The notes under the pieces: model-generated | Database searches by the model: none | Told to the model about the DNA's origin: nothing | What the model saw: only the letters and a program-made list of their open reading frames with translations | In this document: one piece after another, positions 63,544 through 64,000 of the stretch | How the letters are laid out: each line of letters opens with the position of its first letter | Numbering within the stretch: position 1 is the first letter of the stretch | Translations under genes and position numbers: made by a program | Origin: Pseudocitrobacter vendiensis | Lineage (GTDB): Bacteria; Pseudomonadota; Gammaproteobacteria; Enterobacterales; Enterobacteriaceae | DNA length: 64,000 bases | Direction: 5' to 3' | Assembly (NCBI RefSeq): GCF_943590815.1 | Contig: NZ_CALSBS010000011.1 | Span: forward strand, 79,479-143,478

Positions 63544-63987
63544 ATGGTTATTAGTATTCGACGTTCCCGGTACGATGAAGGGGAAAAGCTGGTGGCTGTC
63601 TGGTGCCGTTCTGTTGATGCCACGCACCATTTTTTGTCCGCTGAGTATCGGGCTGAGCTGGAAAGGCTGGTACGCTCATTTTTACCGGAAGCACCACTTT
63701 GGGTTGCAGCCAATGCGCAAGATGAGCCGGTTGGTTTTATGCTGTTGAGCGGGCAGCATATGGATGCATTGTTTGTAGATCCTGATGCACGTGGAATGGG
63801 GGTTGGCCGTTTGTTGGTAGAACATGCACTTTCTCAGGCACCTGATTTAACGACCAACGTGAATGAGCAGAACGAGCAGGCGGTTGGGTTTTATAAGAAA
63901 ATGGGGTTTAGAGTGACAGGACGCAGCGAGGTGGACGATCTTGGGAAGCCGTATCCGTTGTTGAATCTGGCGTATTTAAAGGGGTAG
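63544..63987 (+). CDS. yjaB: Peptidyl-lysine N-acetyltransferase YjaB
   Basis: A 147-aa GNAT-fold protein. Motif A, V-D-P-D-A-R-G-M-G-V-G-R-L-L-V (about 78-92), binds acetyl-CoA; N-E-Q-N-E-Q-A-V-G-F-Y-K-K-M-G-F (about 108-123) is motif B. It matches E. coli YjaB, a phylogroup marker gene reported to acetylate lysines. The start M-V-I-S-I-R-R-S-R at 63544 has AAAGGAGTATCT upstream. It is divergent from metA. Confidence 0.94.
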   Translation: MVISIRRSRYDEGEKLVAVWCRSVDATHHFLSAEYRAELERLVRSFLPEAPLWVAANAQDEPVGFMLLSGQHMDALFVDPDARGMGVGRLLVEHALSQAPDLTTNVNEQNEQAVGFYKKMGFRVTGRSEVDDLGKPYPLLNLAYLKG

Positions 63988-64000
63988 TGCGCGCTGTGTT

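Overview
The window is chromosomal DNA from an enteric bacterium of the E. coli/Salmonella/Citrobacter group. Almost every protein aligns from memory, near full length, with an E. coli K-12 protein of the 91-92 minute region (metA-aceBAK-iclR-metH ... lexA-ssb-soxRS), read here in the opposite direction. The accessory content (a complete L-sorbose operon, a glutathione S-transferase gene next to soxR, no pdeC, a TraF-like barrel protein) fits Citrobacter or a close relative best. The genus is an inference; no 16S or other marker is present.

Layout. 1-2.7 kb: a cut-off glutathione S-transferase gene, the sRNA SraL, the soxR/soxS redox switch, yjcB and ssb. 2.9-13.6 kb: uvrA, yjbR, aphA, tyrB, alr, dnaB, qor, pspG and dusA. 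13.9-23 kb: a TraF-like outer-membrane protein, zur, yjbJ, the lexA-dinF SOS operon, dgkA, plsB and ubiCA. 23.2-31 kb: the complete divergent maltose regulon block malK-lamB-malM / malE-malF-malG around a MalT/CRP control region, then psiE. 31.8-35.6 kb: the Rcs-type exopolysaccharide operon yjbEFGH. 36-42 kb: pgi, lysC behind a lysine riboswitch, a BASS-family transporter (probably panS), a decayed toxin-antitoxin remnant, yjbD and rluF. 42.4-49.6 kb is the main accessory block: sorCDFBAME plus a shikimate-dehydrogenase-like gene, followed by a chromosomal ccdAB toxin-antitoxin pair. 49.8-64 kb: pepE, yjbB, metH, iclR, the glyoxylate-shunt operon aceBAK, metA and yjaB.

How the genes work together. 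Several circuits lie complete in the window with both regulator and target: SoxR acting on soxS, LexA on lexA-dinF and on ssb/uvrA, IclR on aceBAK and itself, and SorC on the sor genes. In the sorbose pathway a mannose-family phosphotransferase (SorF, B, A, M) imports and phosphorylates L-sorbose, SorE reduces sorbose-1-phosphate to glucitol-6-phosphate, and SorD oxidises that to fructose-6-phosphate, the substrate of pgi product metabolism.

Intergenic space is rich in REP/BIME palindromes. Some are tandemly amplified (79 bp x3 between psiE and yjbH, 47 bp x3 between yjbB and metH), and one appears to have been captured as the C-terminal coding tail of aceK. I found no tRNA, rRNA, insertion sequence, integrase or CRISPR array. 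The least ordinary items are the aroE-like gene at the end of the sor operon, the ccdAB pair, the toxin-antitoxin remnant beside yjbD, the REP-derived AceK tail, the TraF-like barrel, and a set of GCACAT/ATGTGC inverted repeats upstream of sorC that look like SorC operators. I do not see a clearly new multi-gene system.
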